In this document: positions 11,550 to 22,173 of the stretch, in pieces
How the letters are laid out: each line of letters begins with the position of its first letter
Position numbering within the stretch: the stretch's first letter is position 1
From: Scleroderma bovista
Lineage: Eukaryota > Basidiomycota > Agaricomycetes > Boletales > Sclerodermataceae
Length of the DNA: 57,529 nucleotides
Assembly (NCBI GenBank): GCA_037178675.1
Contig: JAYMGJ010000011.1
Coordinates: 1-57,529 of the forward strand
Direction of reading: 5' to 3'
The notes under the pieces: generated by a model
What the model saw: the letters and a program-made list of their open reading frames with translations, nothing else
Databases searched by the model: none
What the model was told of the DNA's origin: nothing
Position numbers and translations under genes: made by a program

Positions 11550-14032
11550 ATGCAAGTTCAGACATTCAAACCTTCGCATGCAACAATGCTTGGGACACGG
11601 ACAAAGCAGGTATTCGCATACGGTCGGCGAGGCCATCGCATTGTCAACGTCTCTGAGCGCAGGGAAAAAGATCAGCCTACCGACGAAACATGCAACGAAT
11701 ACAATTGCAAGGGATTGCAGCAGGAGAACGCAGGAGCCATTCTATCGCCCACGCGCCCACGCGTGCAGCGCAGACGAAAGCGTTCAAGTATGCAGGACGA
11801 TGTCACGACCTCCTTTCAGACAAAACCATCTCGCGCCACGAAGAAGTATCTTTGTAAAGTAGACACCCGAAATCGGCCCCCTCTCACACCAGTTCGCCTT
11901 AATAGCGCATCCCCAGATCGTATACCCCGTGCACTGGTGAAGAAAGTCAAATCTTCACGTCCAAAGGCTGGTCCATGCACTTCATTGAAGCCACAATCCC
12001 CGATTGTAGCCGTGGACATCATTCTTGTGGATGAGGCAGGAAGAACTGTTAGCCAAGAACGACGCCTGTCGCATCCAGACGTACAGACCAACATCACACA
12101 TGCATCACTCCGGAGGAATCATTTGGGCGCATCCAGGGACACACAACCTATCCTCATCAGCGACGAGAGCGATACGGATGTATCGCGGCCTCGGAAACAC
12201 TACTATGCACGGCGAAGGTCGAATTTCCGCACAGTGATATCTTCCGGTGAATCGGAAACAGAATCCGAGACCGCCCTTCGCGTTCGTTGCCCTAAGCCTT
12301 TAGGCCACGAAAGATCAGGGTTGTCACGGGTGGAAGTAGTCGTGCCACCTGCGCCGTACAGGATCACAAGGGAATTCACCAGGCCAGCGCAAATAAATTT
12401 GGCCCTTCAAAAGAAGGTCCCATCTCATGTGCCTGCGCAGCGTCACGTACATCGAATACTATCCCCGCCCATACCACATTCCCTTCCTGAGCCAAAGGCT
12501 CGCCCACTAACCCCCATACGACGTGGCTCTCGTGGAGCCATATTTCAGCGGACATTTCCAACACCTTCGACACCCACAGAGGCAGATCTCTCTTTTGAGC
12601 TTGCCCAGCTCGACATTTCGGACGTGACCGAGAATGGAGTCCCGCGCTGGTCGCAACCAAGTTACCTTCTACCGCTCTTAAATGAGTGCTCACAAACCTC
12701 GCCTTTTGAGTTCTCGGCATTCATAGAAACCTTTCCATTTGATCCCATTGTGCAATCTACGGACAGCGAGGAAGCCATCAGATTCCAAAAGATAGGGGAG
12801 GCATCATTCTCCGAGGTGTTCGGCATCGGAGACGTTGTGCTCAAAGTTATTCCAATTCGCAATGAAGAAGAATTTGCATACCAGGGTACGGCTGACATGC
12901 CTGCACTTAGTGATGCAACAGATGTCTTGAAAGAGATAATCGTGACACGAGAGATTGGAGGGATGTGCGAAGGGTTTGTGAAATTGCTAAAGACGTATGT
13001 CATGAGAGGAAAGTATCCCACCTTGTTTCTGGAACTGTGGGACGATTATAATAACAGAAAAGGTTCGGAAAGTGTCCGTCCAGGTAAGCTTTATTTGATG
13101 TATCGCAATGCACTCAAATAATAATACACGTAGATTCATTTGGCTTGAATCAGGTCTATGTTATCATTGTGCTACCCAACGGAGGACCTGATCTTGAATC
13201 GTTTACATTCAAAAACCCGTCTAAATGTGGATGGCAGCAAGCCTGTGGTGTATTTTGGCAAGTTGCGCAATCGCTCGGAGAAGTAGAGGACCTGGTGCAC
13301 TTCGAGGTACGCCAGAGAGATAACTCGCGGGGGTGTATTGACGTGTTTCGCAGCACCGTGATCTTCACTGGGGTCAGATCCTCGTAAAGAGTGTTCCCGT
13401 CAGAAGATTACAGGTAAAAACGTCCAAAGTTCCTATGGACGACCCACGCTTTGGGGTCAAAACCACCATTATTGATCTCGGTTTGTCGAGGATGGATGCA
13501 ACTGATGGTGAGGGTCGGATACCTTATTGGACACCGTTTGATGAGGATATTTTTGAGGGAGAAGGTATGTCTGAGCCCAGTGTGTTGGCGACAGGATCCT
13601 CATCACGTCATAGGCGACTATCAATACGACATATACAGAATGATGAGGGATTTGAATTATGGGGCATGGGACGCGTATCAGCCATTTACGAACGTCATGG
13701 TTAGCCATTATGACTGGTGTCTCAGTTCATGATACCTAACCTCCTATGCAGTGGCTTCATTACTTGGCATCAAAGCTATTGCATTCGAAACGTTTGAAGC
13801 CGCCTGGTACCAGGAAAAAGGCTGTTAACGAGGTGAAAATGGAGTCAGCAACAGGATATAACGAGAAGGAGTGTTATGACTGCCTGATGGAGATGGAAAG
13901 AATGTTGGGAAATTGCATAACTACGAGACTCAAGGTGCCCAAAGGTCGTCGGAAAACAGTGGTTCCACCGATAGGTCCTAAGTCAGCGCAAGACGTTGTC
14001 GCTTATGGAGTACAGCGAGGTTGGATGCGATG
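11550..14032 (+). CDS. Haspin-type histone H3 Thr3 kinase
   Basis: Haspin phosphorylates histone H3 at Thr3, which helps recruit the chromosomal passenger complex in mitosis. The start is ATG at 11550. Roughly 400 residues of basic, Ser/Pro-rich disordered leader precede the kinase domain. The domain reads FQKIGEASFSEVFGIGDVVL (glycine loop), VLKVIP (Lys), DATDVLKEIIVTREI (Glu), LPNGGPDLESFTF (hinge), HRDLHWGQILVK (catalytic loop), TIIDLGLSRMD (metal motif) and FDEDIFEGEG joined to DYQYDIYRMM, the haspin-specific segment, then NVMWLHYLASKLL. Introns lie near 13084-13133, 13305-13354, 13565-13610 and 13700-13750. Two catalytic positions differ from the animal form: Asn is Gln in the catalytic loop and DYT is DLG. 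The end at 14032 is a normal stop. Confidence 0.9.
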
Positions 14033-14259
14033 AGGTCCTGCATACTCAATTCCTAACAGTGCACTGGTAGTACTATTCGTACGCGTTCAAGTTGTAATGC
14101 AAACCCTACGATGTTACTCTGTTCTCTTGTTTTGCTCAGTCGCAAGCCACCGGTTTTCGTGCATTTGGGGTCCGACTCGAGCTTATTCGGACTATTTCTC
14201 TTGACCATGTGACGCAGGAATGCAGTTCAACATTGGTGGCTTAGTAGACTCCACGACCC

Positions 14260-17200
14260 ATGGATGAGAAGAAACCACTGGATGTGACTGGCATTGGCGA
14301 GCCGACCAGTTCTATCCCATTCCCTGTCTCACAGGTGCAGCCCGTTGAGCTACCCCTGAGAAAGAGGTTGCTGAGGTGGGGCGTCGCCACACTAATTGCC
14401 TGTACCCTCTATTTCTGGATCCAACGCTGCTGCTTGTTGAGTACCAATGTCCACGGAAACCAAGGCCCACTGCATGCTTATATGGAGCATGTCTTCAAGG
14501 GCCATAAGGCTCCCTTGTCAGGCAAAAAAGCTGAGAGTGTGTTCTTGTAAGTACTAGTAACCTCAGCGCTCCGCACCTGGCATTATTAACGAATCAACCA
14601 AAGGTCTGTCCCGAACTCAGAGAGTGCACTCACTACCTCTCGTCTGTTGGCGTCAAAACCTCATGTGGCTGGTAGCTCCGGAGACTTTGACACCGCGAAG
14701 AACTTTCTGGCTATCTTGCAGGATGAACTCAGGATTGATCCACCCTCCTCTGGTCTACCTATTTTCTCAGCGGGAACCTTTGAGTCTCGCTCAGCTACCC
14801 TGAACATCTCATCCTACACAGAGCCTCGGGCTTGGATCGACACTTATTATCCCATGCTAGACTCTCCTCTCGATCGCAGCTTGGAAATCTTTGGGCCAGA
14901 TGGGAAGCTTATTTGGACCGCAGACCTTGATGAAGTCTCTGATGACGCGGATCCATACGCTGCCGAGTATGCAGCATCAACTCCAGCTTGGCATGGAATC
15001 AGTAAAGGCGGAGAAGCTCAAGGGGATCTGGTGTACGTGGAATACGGCCGAAAGCGAGACTATGATGCTCTTGTCGGGGCTGGTGAGATACATTAATCTA
15101 AACTCATTTCTACCTGCTGATCGTTCAAGGTGTTGATTTCACCGGAAAGATCGTGCTCGCTCGCTATGGTGGCAATTTCCGTGGATTGAAGGTCAGTAAA
15201 GGCAGAGGATCATGCCCTTTAACAGTTGTTTACCGTACTCTTCAGGTGAAAAGGGCACAGGAGCTGGGAGCTGCTGCTGTTTTAATTTACTCGGATCCAC
15301 GAGACGATGGCACAGTCACTCCACAGAATGGATACAGCCCGTGAGCCATTCTTTTATTACTTGTTTGATCGACCTGTGATACTTTTGGTCACAGTTACCC
15401 ACATGGTCCTGCACGAAATCCCACATCCTTTCAGCGGGGAGCAGTCCAGTTTTTGTCGCTGTATCCTGGTGACCCTACGACGCCTGGTTACCCCTCATAC
15501 GAACACTCTGAAAGAATTGATGGACCTAGCAAACCCACAATCCCCAGCTTGCCCATTTCATGGAAGAACGCAGAAATTCTGTTGAAACTGGCTATAAATA
15601 ACACAGAGGGTTTCACTGTTCGACTAGTGAATAACGGTATTTGTCTTTTCACAATGTTCTCGTTCTACCTCTCAACATGGACGCGCAGTTGATGAGAAGA
15701 TCACACCTATTTGGAATGTCATGGGGGTCATTCCTGGCCATATTAAAGATGAGGTCGTAGTTATGGGTGTTCACCGCGACGGTTAGTTACTGAACTCCTT
15801 CTCTCAATTCAAGCGCGTTGATTTTCCCCTCTTAGCATGGGTATGTTTGACCATAATCTAGGTCAAAGATATGAACATATATTCTAGGTCCTTGGAGCAT
15901 CTGATCCGGTTTCTGGCACAACCAGTGTTCTTGAGGTTGTGCGAGGCTTCGGTCAATTACTGAAGAAAGGTTGGAAACCATTGCGAACTATTATGATTAC
16001 GAGTTGGGATGGCGAAGAGGTTGGCATTCATCATATCACCTTATGGCTGTATTGTCTTATTTGATGAAGTTTGGTCTTATAGGGAGCACCGAATGGGGTG
16101 AGGACTTTTCTGAATGGATCAGAGATCACGTTGTAGCCTACGTGAACATGGGTGGGTCCTTTGTAGAGTCTTGGAACCCGTGTTCACAGTACCTTAGATA
16201 CGGCTGTATCAGGGTCACGTCTCAGGACGCGTGCTTCTCCACTTCTGGCCCACCTTGTGAAGGAGTCCGCGATGCAAATCCCTCACCCTACTTCCGAAGG
16301 ACGAACATTATGGGATGCCCGTACCGACACTGGCACCCTCTTTGGCGATAATATTGACAGTGAAGTTCTCGCCATGACCGAAGAAGCAGATACGTCTGCT
16401 GATGATACTGGTGTCAATCCACTGGGTTCCGGCAGTGATTACACTGTTTTCCTTCAGTACATCGGCGTAGGTCTTATTTGACGTACCGATGAACACGATA
16501 CTCAGGGATTTCCAGGTGCCAAGCTCAGAGACCGTGTTCGCCTCGACCCTCCATGATCCCGTATACCATTACCATTCTGTCTTCGACTCTCAAAGGTGGC
16601 AAGAACTCTATGGTGACCCCACTTTTTCCCGGCACGTGAGTTAGATCATAGCTTGCTCGAACTTTGCCACAATAAACTGTTGGTTAGGTTGCTATTGCAA
16701 AGCATATTGGTCTTCAGGTCCTCCGTCTCTCGGGCGACATCGTTCTTCCTTTTAATACTACACACTACACACTTCAGCTGGAAGCCTACCTGGATAAGTG
16801 CGTAAATGCATTAATTCTGGATTATCACTGAAGTTGTCTGCAGGGTTGTAGCTTTATCCCAGGCAGCGTCGTTTGATGTCGACTTTTCGGCTCTGCGCAG
16901 CTCTATCCTCGCTTTGCAGGCGGCAAGTGCCAACCTTGATACTGAGAAGAGTGAAGCGGAGCGCAACCTGAGGAAGATTTTGAAGCACTTGAAGAAGCGG
17001 TACACGCAACGCCGCAAAGCTTTCCGCAAGATGTACAAGGCCATCTGCAAGCTGAAGAAGCTTGTTGGAAAGGAATGCCACTCCAAACACGCGGAGTCAT
17101 CTGGCATGTTGAAATTTGGGTTGGTCTATTACCTCGCTATAAGCACTGCCTTGGCTGATAATAGCCTAGTCTTGCTAAGAGGAAACTTTTGAAGGCTATC

Positions 17201-17504
17201 GAACGTGTGCAAGCAGCGAACAAGAAATTAATCAGGTTTGAACGGGGTTTCATTTCGCAGGAGGGTATCCAGGATCGTGAATGGTACAAGCATTTAGGCG
17301 TGGCTCCTGGAAAGTGGCTAGGTAAGTAAGAAGGTTAAAGGAGTGTGACCAGCGTTCAATTCACCATCAGGGTATGGTGCCACGACATTCCCCGCCGTTA
17401 CCGAAGCCATCACTATTGATCATGATCCTGTGGCAGCTGCTCGGGAGGTTGATAGGTTGAGGGTCGTCGTTGACAAGTTGGTTAAGATGATTTACTCTGA
17501 TTGA
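14260..17504 (+). CDS. Membrane-anchored M28 peptidase, glutamate carboxypeptidase II type
   Basis: Type II membrane metallopeptidase of the M28B family (NAALADase/GCPII, related to transferrin receptor and yeast Tre1/Vps70). A short cytosolic N-terminus is followed by one membrane anchor at about residues 34-57 (LLRWGVATLIACTLYFWIQ). The protease-associated domain includes VDFTGKIVLARYGGNFRGLK and RAQELGAAAVLIYSDP. Zinc ligands lie in GVHRDAWVLGASDPVSGT, the catalytic Glu in SWDGEE, then GLIGSTEWGEDF, LGSGSDYTVFLQYIG and a YHYHSVFDS-type His segment. The helical dimerisation domain contains an unusually Lys/Arg-rich helix (KHLKKRYTQRRKAFRKMYKA) and ends VVDKLVKMIYSD. More than ten short introns are present. 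All expected metal ligands appear kept, so it is probably active; its substrate is unknown. Confidence 0.88.
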
Positions 17505-18116
17505 GATCGTTTTTCGACGCTGTTACTTATATTATGCATCATGAGCTCGTCTGTATGGAGGCTATCGTGAGTCGCCAAACCAATCGCCTGTGAGCTTCTA
17601 AGACCTTGAATGAGAAATGGCAGGTGCGTATCTCCATCATGGATGGCTGCCAGCACTCTCATCGGACGAGCCGTCCACAAATGTGGCAAAGCAATGCGGC
17701 AATTCTACTTTCTCTTCCTCTGGATTAGTGACAACATTCACCCATGTGGCCTAGATCTGACTTTCCACCTATTCCAACTGATCATGACTTTGTATCTTGC
17801 ACTCTTAGTTATAGATACCTTAGTACAATCCAGAGTAGATTCCATTGTCGGTTTTTGGATTGACCTCCGTCGCGTGACTTTATCGTGACATCGTGACAGT
17901 CTGCAGCTCTGTCTGAACCAACCGGGTGTAGGTAAACAGCAATAAACCTCCAGCTGGCCTTCTCCACCGTGACATTGCAGGCTTGTCGGTACTGAGCGTT
18001 TCCTAGAATCCGTCCCGAGCACCCAGGAGTCTGTCGAAGGCAAATAGTTTAATTGCACACCCAGTCATCGCGTCTGGGGCCATCTAGCGGAGACCTCTAT
18101 CAGTCAGTGGCACGAT
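17505..18116. other. Intergenic, 612 bases, no supported gene
   Basis: Between the M28 peptidase and the spermidine-synthase-like gene, both on the plus strand. The open frames here are short and match no family I know, and no tRNA cloverleaf was recognised. It likely holds the terminator of the first gene and the promoter of the second. A small spliced gene cannot be excluded. Confidence 0.4.
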
Positions 18117-20233
18117 ATGCCCACTGCTCATCGGAAAGGTGGCATATCGACATTCAACAGTGCGGGCGCGCTGCTTTTGATCCTGGCAATAAACTTTGGA
18201 TTGTCACTCTTCACTATAGCGTACAAGAAAGCACTAGACCCTCTATTTGGCGGTACTTCGACAGAGAAATATTTGAACCATGTCGCCCATGCCTGCACGA
18301 TGTTGGCTGTTTTCTTACCAAAACCTGCTATTTGCCAGGCGTTGCTCGTCCTCGGAACACTGGTTCAGATTGTCCCACACTCTACCTATTGGGTCGGTGT
18401 TCCTGCTGGGAGGTATGGTAACCCGATAGTTGGCCCTCTTGTCACCCATGTACTGGTGTTGGCACCAGTAGCATTCCTTTCAGCCTCTCTTGTCATGCAC
18501 ATCAATGTGAGTGGACTTTCTCAACTTCCAGATAGCTAAGACAGGACGGTACGACATTCCAGCCGTACTTAGCTATAGTGGCATTGGCAGCCAACGCCTT
18601 GCGACCACATCTAATCGCAGAAGCGATAGGTCACAAGTTTTCCCTCGACGCTCAAAAGGATTACCTTGTAAGGTGTTTTGGATGTTCATAATGGTCACAA
18701 TGCATAACATCCTGTACAGTTCCTCCTTTTTGGAATTTTGCTATATGCTGCCTGGGCCTGGATGAAAAGAAATACAGTTAAAAAGTCTGCATCTGGTATG
18801 CGTAAAGACTTTGGGGTGGTTATTCTCATTAGACGGTATTTCCCTTTGATTATTCCGGCCGTCTTCATTTTATTCCCTTCCCTGCGGTCCTGCTCTTTAT
18901 CCGCCTCTCAGGCCTTCCCATACCATAGCGCTGCATACCCCTTGCGCATCCTTTATTCGCAAGAATCTTTAACTGGGGTTGTTGTTGTTGGGGAGTTGCT
19001 CGATGCACCCAAGGACAGTGCGCCAGATGCGTTACATTCGCTACGTTACCTCCGTGTATCGCATTCACTTCTTGGAGGTGTTTGGATTGCGGACATGGTT
19101 GACACGATTGGCAACATCCCCCCACAGACTGATGAGTTCGGGACGCCAATTGGGGACTCGATATATAGTGCATTTGTCCTCCAAGAAGCAGTGCGACTGA
19201 TTAACAGCACCTCTCGTTGTCAAGACAGCAGCTGCGGCAATGCCCTGATAATGTAAGAGCATGTCTTGCTGGTCTCGGTCGCTAAATTTGTTCAATGTTA
19301 CAGTGGTGTTGGAACTGGGATAGCTGCTGACGCCCTCGCACGCCATGGGATTACTACCACTCTTATAGAGATAGATCCCGCGGTTTACAGCGCCGCTCGG
19401 CGATTCTTTGGTTTGAAGCACCCAGGCGATGACAAAGTGTTCTTGGAGGACGCGCGAGACTGGCTCCATAAACGAGTTGCTACCCAGTCTATTTCCTCAA
19501 TTAGCACTCCCAAATTCGATATAGTCATCCATGACTGTTTCTCTGGAGGCGGGGTTCCAAAGCAGTTGTTCTCCCTCGAATTTTGGGATCAATTGAAGAC
19601 AACCATGACATCCAGAGGTGTCATTGCCATTGTGAGATTATTATGGAAAGTCATATCTACATCTACTTCTCTAAAGGGACAATGTCTTGCAGAACTTCGC
19701 TGGGAAACTTGGATCAAAGTCATCACAGGCTGTTGTGACGACCTTGCTCAAAGCATTTGGACGATGCAGAGCCTTCCATGACGTTCTGGACTCAATTCCA
19801 GATCAGCGCTTTCACGACGAATATGTGAACGTGGTAAAGTCCACACTTGTGCTAGGGTCAAAGTTTAGAACTCACGCTCTAACAGGTGTTTTTCTGCTCA
19901 ATATCTCCGTCTCCGTTAACATTCCGACCATCAGTCGAAGACGATTACCTTGGTTCTCACCTGCGTCACTTTGTGCTATCTAGTCTTGCAAAAAGGGAAA
20001 TCCCCATCTCTAAAATTAGGAACACCCGCATGTGGTCTAAAGAGGCTGGAGAGACACTCGTATTGACGGACAAGAATAACAAACTCGATGAATGGCAGCG
20101 CGGTGACGCTCTGGAGCACTGGAAAAGTGGGTTCATTTCATTTCATACGTCATCTCACACCGTTGATCGGGACCTCAGTAATGAGGAAGGTACTACCAGA
20201 TGTCGTCTGGGAGACATTTTGAGGACTTGGTAG
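18117..20233 (+). CDS. Membrane protein with C-terminal spermidine-synthase-like methyltransferase fold
   Basis: The N-terminal half is hydrophobic with about six or seven predicted membrane segments, for example GALLLILAINFGLSLFTIAY, ALLVLGTLVQIVPHSTYW, GPLVTHVLVLAPVAFLSASL and FGILLYAAWAWM. The C-terminal half has the nucleotide-type fold of polyamine synthases: GVGTGIAADALARHG (loop I), TTLIEIDPAVYSAARRFFGL, VFLEDARDWL, and FDIVIHDCFSGGG in place of the catalytic aspartate region, then FSLEFWDQLKTTMTSRGVIAIN. Introns are seen near 18509-18563, 18670-18720, 19254-19303 and 19632-19690. Fungi carry a soluble Spe3 for spermidine; this fused form is a separate family of unknown reaction. Whether it binds decarboxylated or ordinary SAM cannot be told. 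The start at 18117 begins MPTAHRKGG. Confidence 0.75.
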
Positions 20234-20743
20234 AGATAGACCATTCTAGTATATGTATGTAGTTCATTGTGAGTAGTGAGCAACGACGGCAAATTTTCGG
20301 GGAGACAGAGGTCACGAAGAACGCGTTCTTCGTGGTGTCTCCTTAGGGTCAGTTAGCGTTTTGTGTGCATATTTCCAAGAAATTGTGAACGGTACAAATT
20401 GACATGGACATCGTGTCACAAGGATGAGAAGTACCACACTATGCCTACTGGCCATGACCAACGTCTCCAACGAAGAAGGCTGTGGCGATCTCGTCCAAAA
20501 GCTTTGTTGGCCCCTGTGAATGCTAAATCCAGATGTGTTGAGTTGAACTACTTGTTATATGGAATGAACTTACCCCTCTTGACGAAGTATCCCCCTGACA
20601 TATTGAAGAAAACCCATCCAACTCCAGAATACAATTCTCTTTCAAACGTTCATACGGCCGAATAGAATGTTGGACAATGCCTCGAACAACCTTCCTATGA
20701 TGGGTGCAAGATGGGTGCCTTTTACATTCACATGCAATTGCTA
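20234..20743. other. Intergenic, about 510 bases, no supported gene
   Basis: Lies between the converging ends of the spermidine-synthase-like gene and the F-box-like gene. Near 20312-20340 a short inverted repeat (CACGAAGAACGCG/CGCGTTCTTCGTG) could form a hairpin and might serve in 3'-end formation. Otherwise only short frames without recognisable family features are seen. Confidence 0.35.
20317..20336. repeat. Short perfect inverted repeat (hairpin)
   Basis: The bases read GAAGAACGCGTTCTTC as an uninterrupted palindrome inside ACGAAGAACGCGTTCTTCGT. It lies about 85 bases after the stop of the spermidine-synthase-like gene. It could form a strong cruciform or RNA hairpin, and it also contains an ACGCGT core. 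Its role is unknown. Confidence 0.6.
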
Positions 20744-22135
20744 TAGACTTAATGCTCGTCGATGGACAAGCCAAGCCATGGGCTGATCACGCTTCAACCA
20801 TTTAGAGTGTAGTCCTTTGAAAGTCAAGCCCTTCAGTTCAGTCCGGATCGGATCGGCGGACGATCGAAAAGGTATGGCCAATCCTCCCAAACCAGTTCCA
20901 CATGATGCACACCGGGGAATCCTCGCAAAAACGTATGCCATCATCATGGAGCAGTTCAGGAATGCCCCACTTCTTGGAACGAGAAAAGAATAGCTGGCGG
21001 ACATTGTTGAACTTGGATCTAAATCCGCTGAATACGACAGACGGCGAGTCGTCACAATGTGAAGGAATGTAGTCGAATTTCTCGAGATTAGGTGCAACAA
21101 TTGCGTCTAGGATTGGCTTGTCTTGGTGACACAGACTATTTCAAACGACATAAGAGACGGGAAATAAAGGCTGTTTGGATCAAGCGAGAACGCCTGTGTC
21201 CCCGGAAAGTGAAAGCTTGGTCAATGCTTGAATTGGGGCCAGACTCCAGAATAATAGATGATTGATGAAAGGGTTCACGTCGAAGTTCAGCTTCAGGGTT
21301 TTTTAGCATGGCCATTGGGTTGAGAAAGTCATGCATAGTCATGAATTCGTCAAGCTTGAGATGTTCGAGAGCCGGGGTATGAGCTATAGAAAGGAAATCT
21401 AGATATCCGACATCACAAAATGGAGAAATGGAGAAATTTTTGAAAGAAGAAAAATGCAAGTGATTAGTCCTGTCAGCAATGAATTCTGTGAGAAACTCTT
21501 CGCCCTCTTCTTCCGGGTTACCATCAGAGGAACGATCACTGGCAGTGACCAACAGGCTACACCAGCGATGTGCACAAGCCATGACAATGTCCAAGCCTGG
21601 GAGAAGTGCAAGATGCTTCGGTGGAGAGAATGGTGCACAGTCGATGGCAATGTCGAGGAAGGTTCCACGGCTCCTTTCCAGATGGGTGTTTATCGAAGAA
21701 GCGTCAGATGCCACATAGATTGTTCGACCAGAAGCATGGAGTTTGTAGTATGACATCGCGCCAGTGCTGACACTATCCAATTCCTGCTTCAGCTCAGGAT
21801 AATGATGAGTGTGAACGTCAAGGTCGAGGATGAACACCAATATGATTTCAATCAGAAGGCAATTGATTGTGCTTGTTCTCGGGCTTCTTCGACCGTGAGT
21901 TCATCGATCTTGGCTCGCTGCGTAGCAATCGTGGCATGGAGGTCCAACAGGTCCTCTTTTTGATATTCGATGACAGTGTGAACTTGTGATTGGAGGTGTG
22001 GCTTTGCCTTCTGAGGTTGTACAGGCGATACATACCTTCGGCCGGTGGGAGCACAACGAGACGGGCACCGGGACACACGTAATAATTGCAGCCACAAACA
22101 CACATCCGCCAGCAACTGCTCCTTATATATATCAT
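20744..22135 (-). pseudogene. F-box/LRR-like protein gene or relic
   Basis: Three minus-strand blocks suggest one damaged or multi-exon gene of the large Agaricomycete F-box-like family. The first (about 21852-22135) has a coiled segment, HTVIEYQKEDLLDLHATIAT and AKIDELTVEEAREQAQ. The second (21136-21840) has THLERSRGTFLDIAIDCAPF, MACAHRWCSLLVTASD and TPALEHLKLDEF, phrases typical of the region after an F-box. The third (20744-21100) is an LRR-like tail ending HRRALSL. The usual F-box signature (LPPE-type start) is not visible between blocks one and two, so the gene may be decayed or spliced in a way I cannot see. Substrate and function are unknown. It is divergent from the oxygenase gene at 22174. 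Confidence 0.35.
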
Positions 22136-22173
22136 TAGACGGAACAGTCCTCTTGAACCGTAGTAGCATCATC

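Noticed and set aside
14079..14087. ACGCGT before the M28 peptidase gene as a cell-cycle box
   Set aside because: It is a single six-base match far from the start, in the haspin 3' flank; chance occurrence is likely.
17505..18116. Small minus-strand gene in the gap
   Set aside because: Frames of 65 and 106 residues show no start context, splice logic or family resemblance.
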